A stretch of 64,000 bases of DNA, taken from the NCBI GenBank assembly GCA_030159075.1, contig BROG01000071.1, forward strand, positions 500,501 through 564,500. The letters run 5' to 3'. Both the position numbers and the translations under genes were made by a program. The notes beneath the pieces are model-generated. The model was not told the DNA's origin and made no database searches. It saw only the letters and a program-made list of their open reading frames with translations. Below are positions 63,897-64,000 of the stretch, piece by piece. Numbering within the stretch: the first letter of the stretch is position 1; each line of letters starts with the position of its first letter. The stretch comes from Atrina japonica. Its lineage: Eukaryota > Mollusca > Bivalvia > Pterioida > Pinnidae.

Positions 63897-64000
63897 ATGG
63901 CTGGTTGCAGAAATACCTACAAAAAGAATAAATATGCGGTCATTATTGTCATTTCTTTATGCACGTTCTTATACGTGTTTTCGAGATCTCACGGATTTCA
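63897..64000 (+). CDS. N-terminus of a type II membrane protein, possibly a glycosyltransferase (cut by window end)
   Basis: Acceptor CTTTTATTTCAG at 63874 is followed by 22 bases of 5' UTR and ATG 63897: MAGCRNTYKKNKYAVIIVIS then LCTFLYVFSRSHGF. A short basic tail and a hydrophobic segment of about 17 residues form a signal anchor, as in Golgi glycosyltransferases and sulfotransferases. An earlier ATG at 63890 closes after 13 codons. The catalytic part lies outside the window, so the family is unknown. The acceptor implies an upstream non-coding exon. Confidence 0.6.
   Translation, partial: MAGCRNTYKKNKYAVIIVISLCTFLYVFSRSHGF

Overview
This is AT-rich eukaryotic genomic DNA with GT-AG introns, many microsatellites and dense dispersed repeats. 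The repeats (a Penelope-like retroelement family, tRNA-headed SINEs ending in GACGTTAAACAACAATA, and modules carrying a CTCACTTGAACC..GGTTCAGGTGAGC hairpin) look molluscan, most probably bivalve. That placement is inference from memory; no search was possible.

Three genes can be assembled with confidence. (1) On the minus strand at 9091-13398, a two-exon FAD-dependent oxidoreductase of the amine-oxidase-like superfamily, about 494 aa, with an N-terminal GxGxxG fold and a C-terminal hydrophobic anchor. (2) On the plus strand at 20379-22256, a two-exon Golgi type II alpha-1,3-fucosyltransferase (GT10), 451 aa. (3) On the plus strand at 44126-49889, a ZNFX1-like SF1 RNA helicase with NF-X1 zinc fingers and a C-terminal RZ finger that is complete only after a short terminal intron is spliced. 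Two fragments sit at the window edges: a last coding exon at 73-163, and at 63897-64000 the start of another type II membrane protein, possibly a glycosyltransferase.

The most unusual region is the 5' side of the ZNFX1-like gene (about 30.7-44.1 kb). It holds two diverged copies of a long phase-0 exon (38602-38976 and 41193-41495). Upstream are up to six copies of a short exon-like module flanked by TTTCAG or TTTTAG on one side and a GT on the other. In three of them an ATG opens the frame and the CAG|GTAAAG donor falls in phase 0. Every phase matches the 44126 acceptor. This suggests either a cassette of alternative 5' exons on an innate-immunity type gene or the remains of tandem gene duplication.

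The rest is mostly mobile DNA. Present are at least five Penelope-like copies plus an isolated 3' tail (only one keeps YIDD), two broken Tc1/mariner transposases, a broken retroviral-type integrase fragment, four or five SINE pieces (one with a perfect 13-bp target duplication), and several MITE-like inverted-repeat elements including a long-TIR family present twice. There are also tandem duplications of 190 and 367 bp, 24-bp and 40-bp satellites, and long AT and GT microsatellites.
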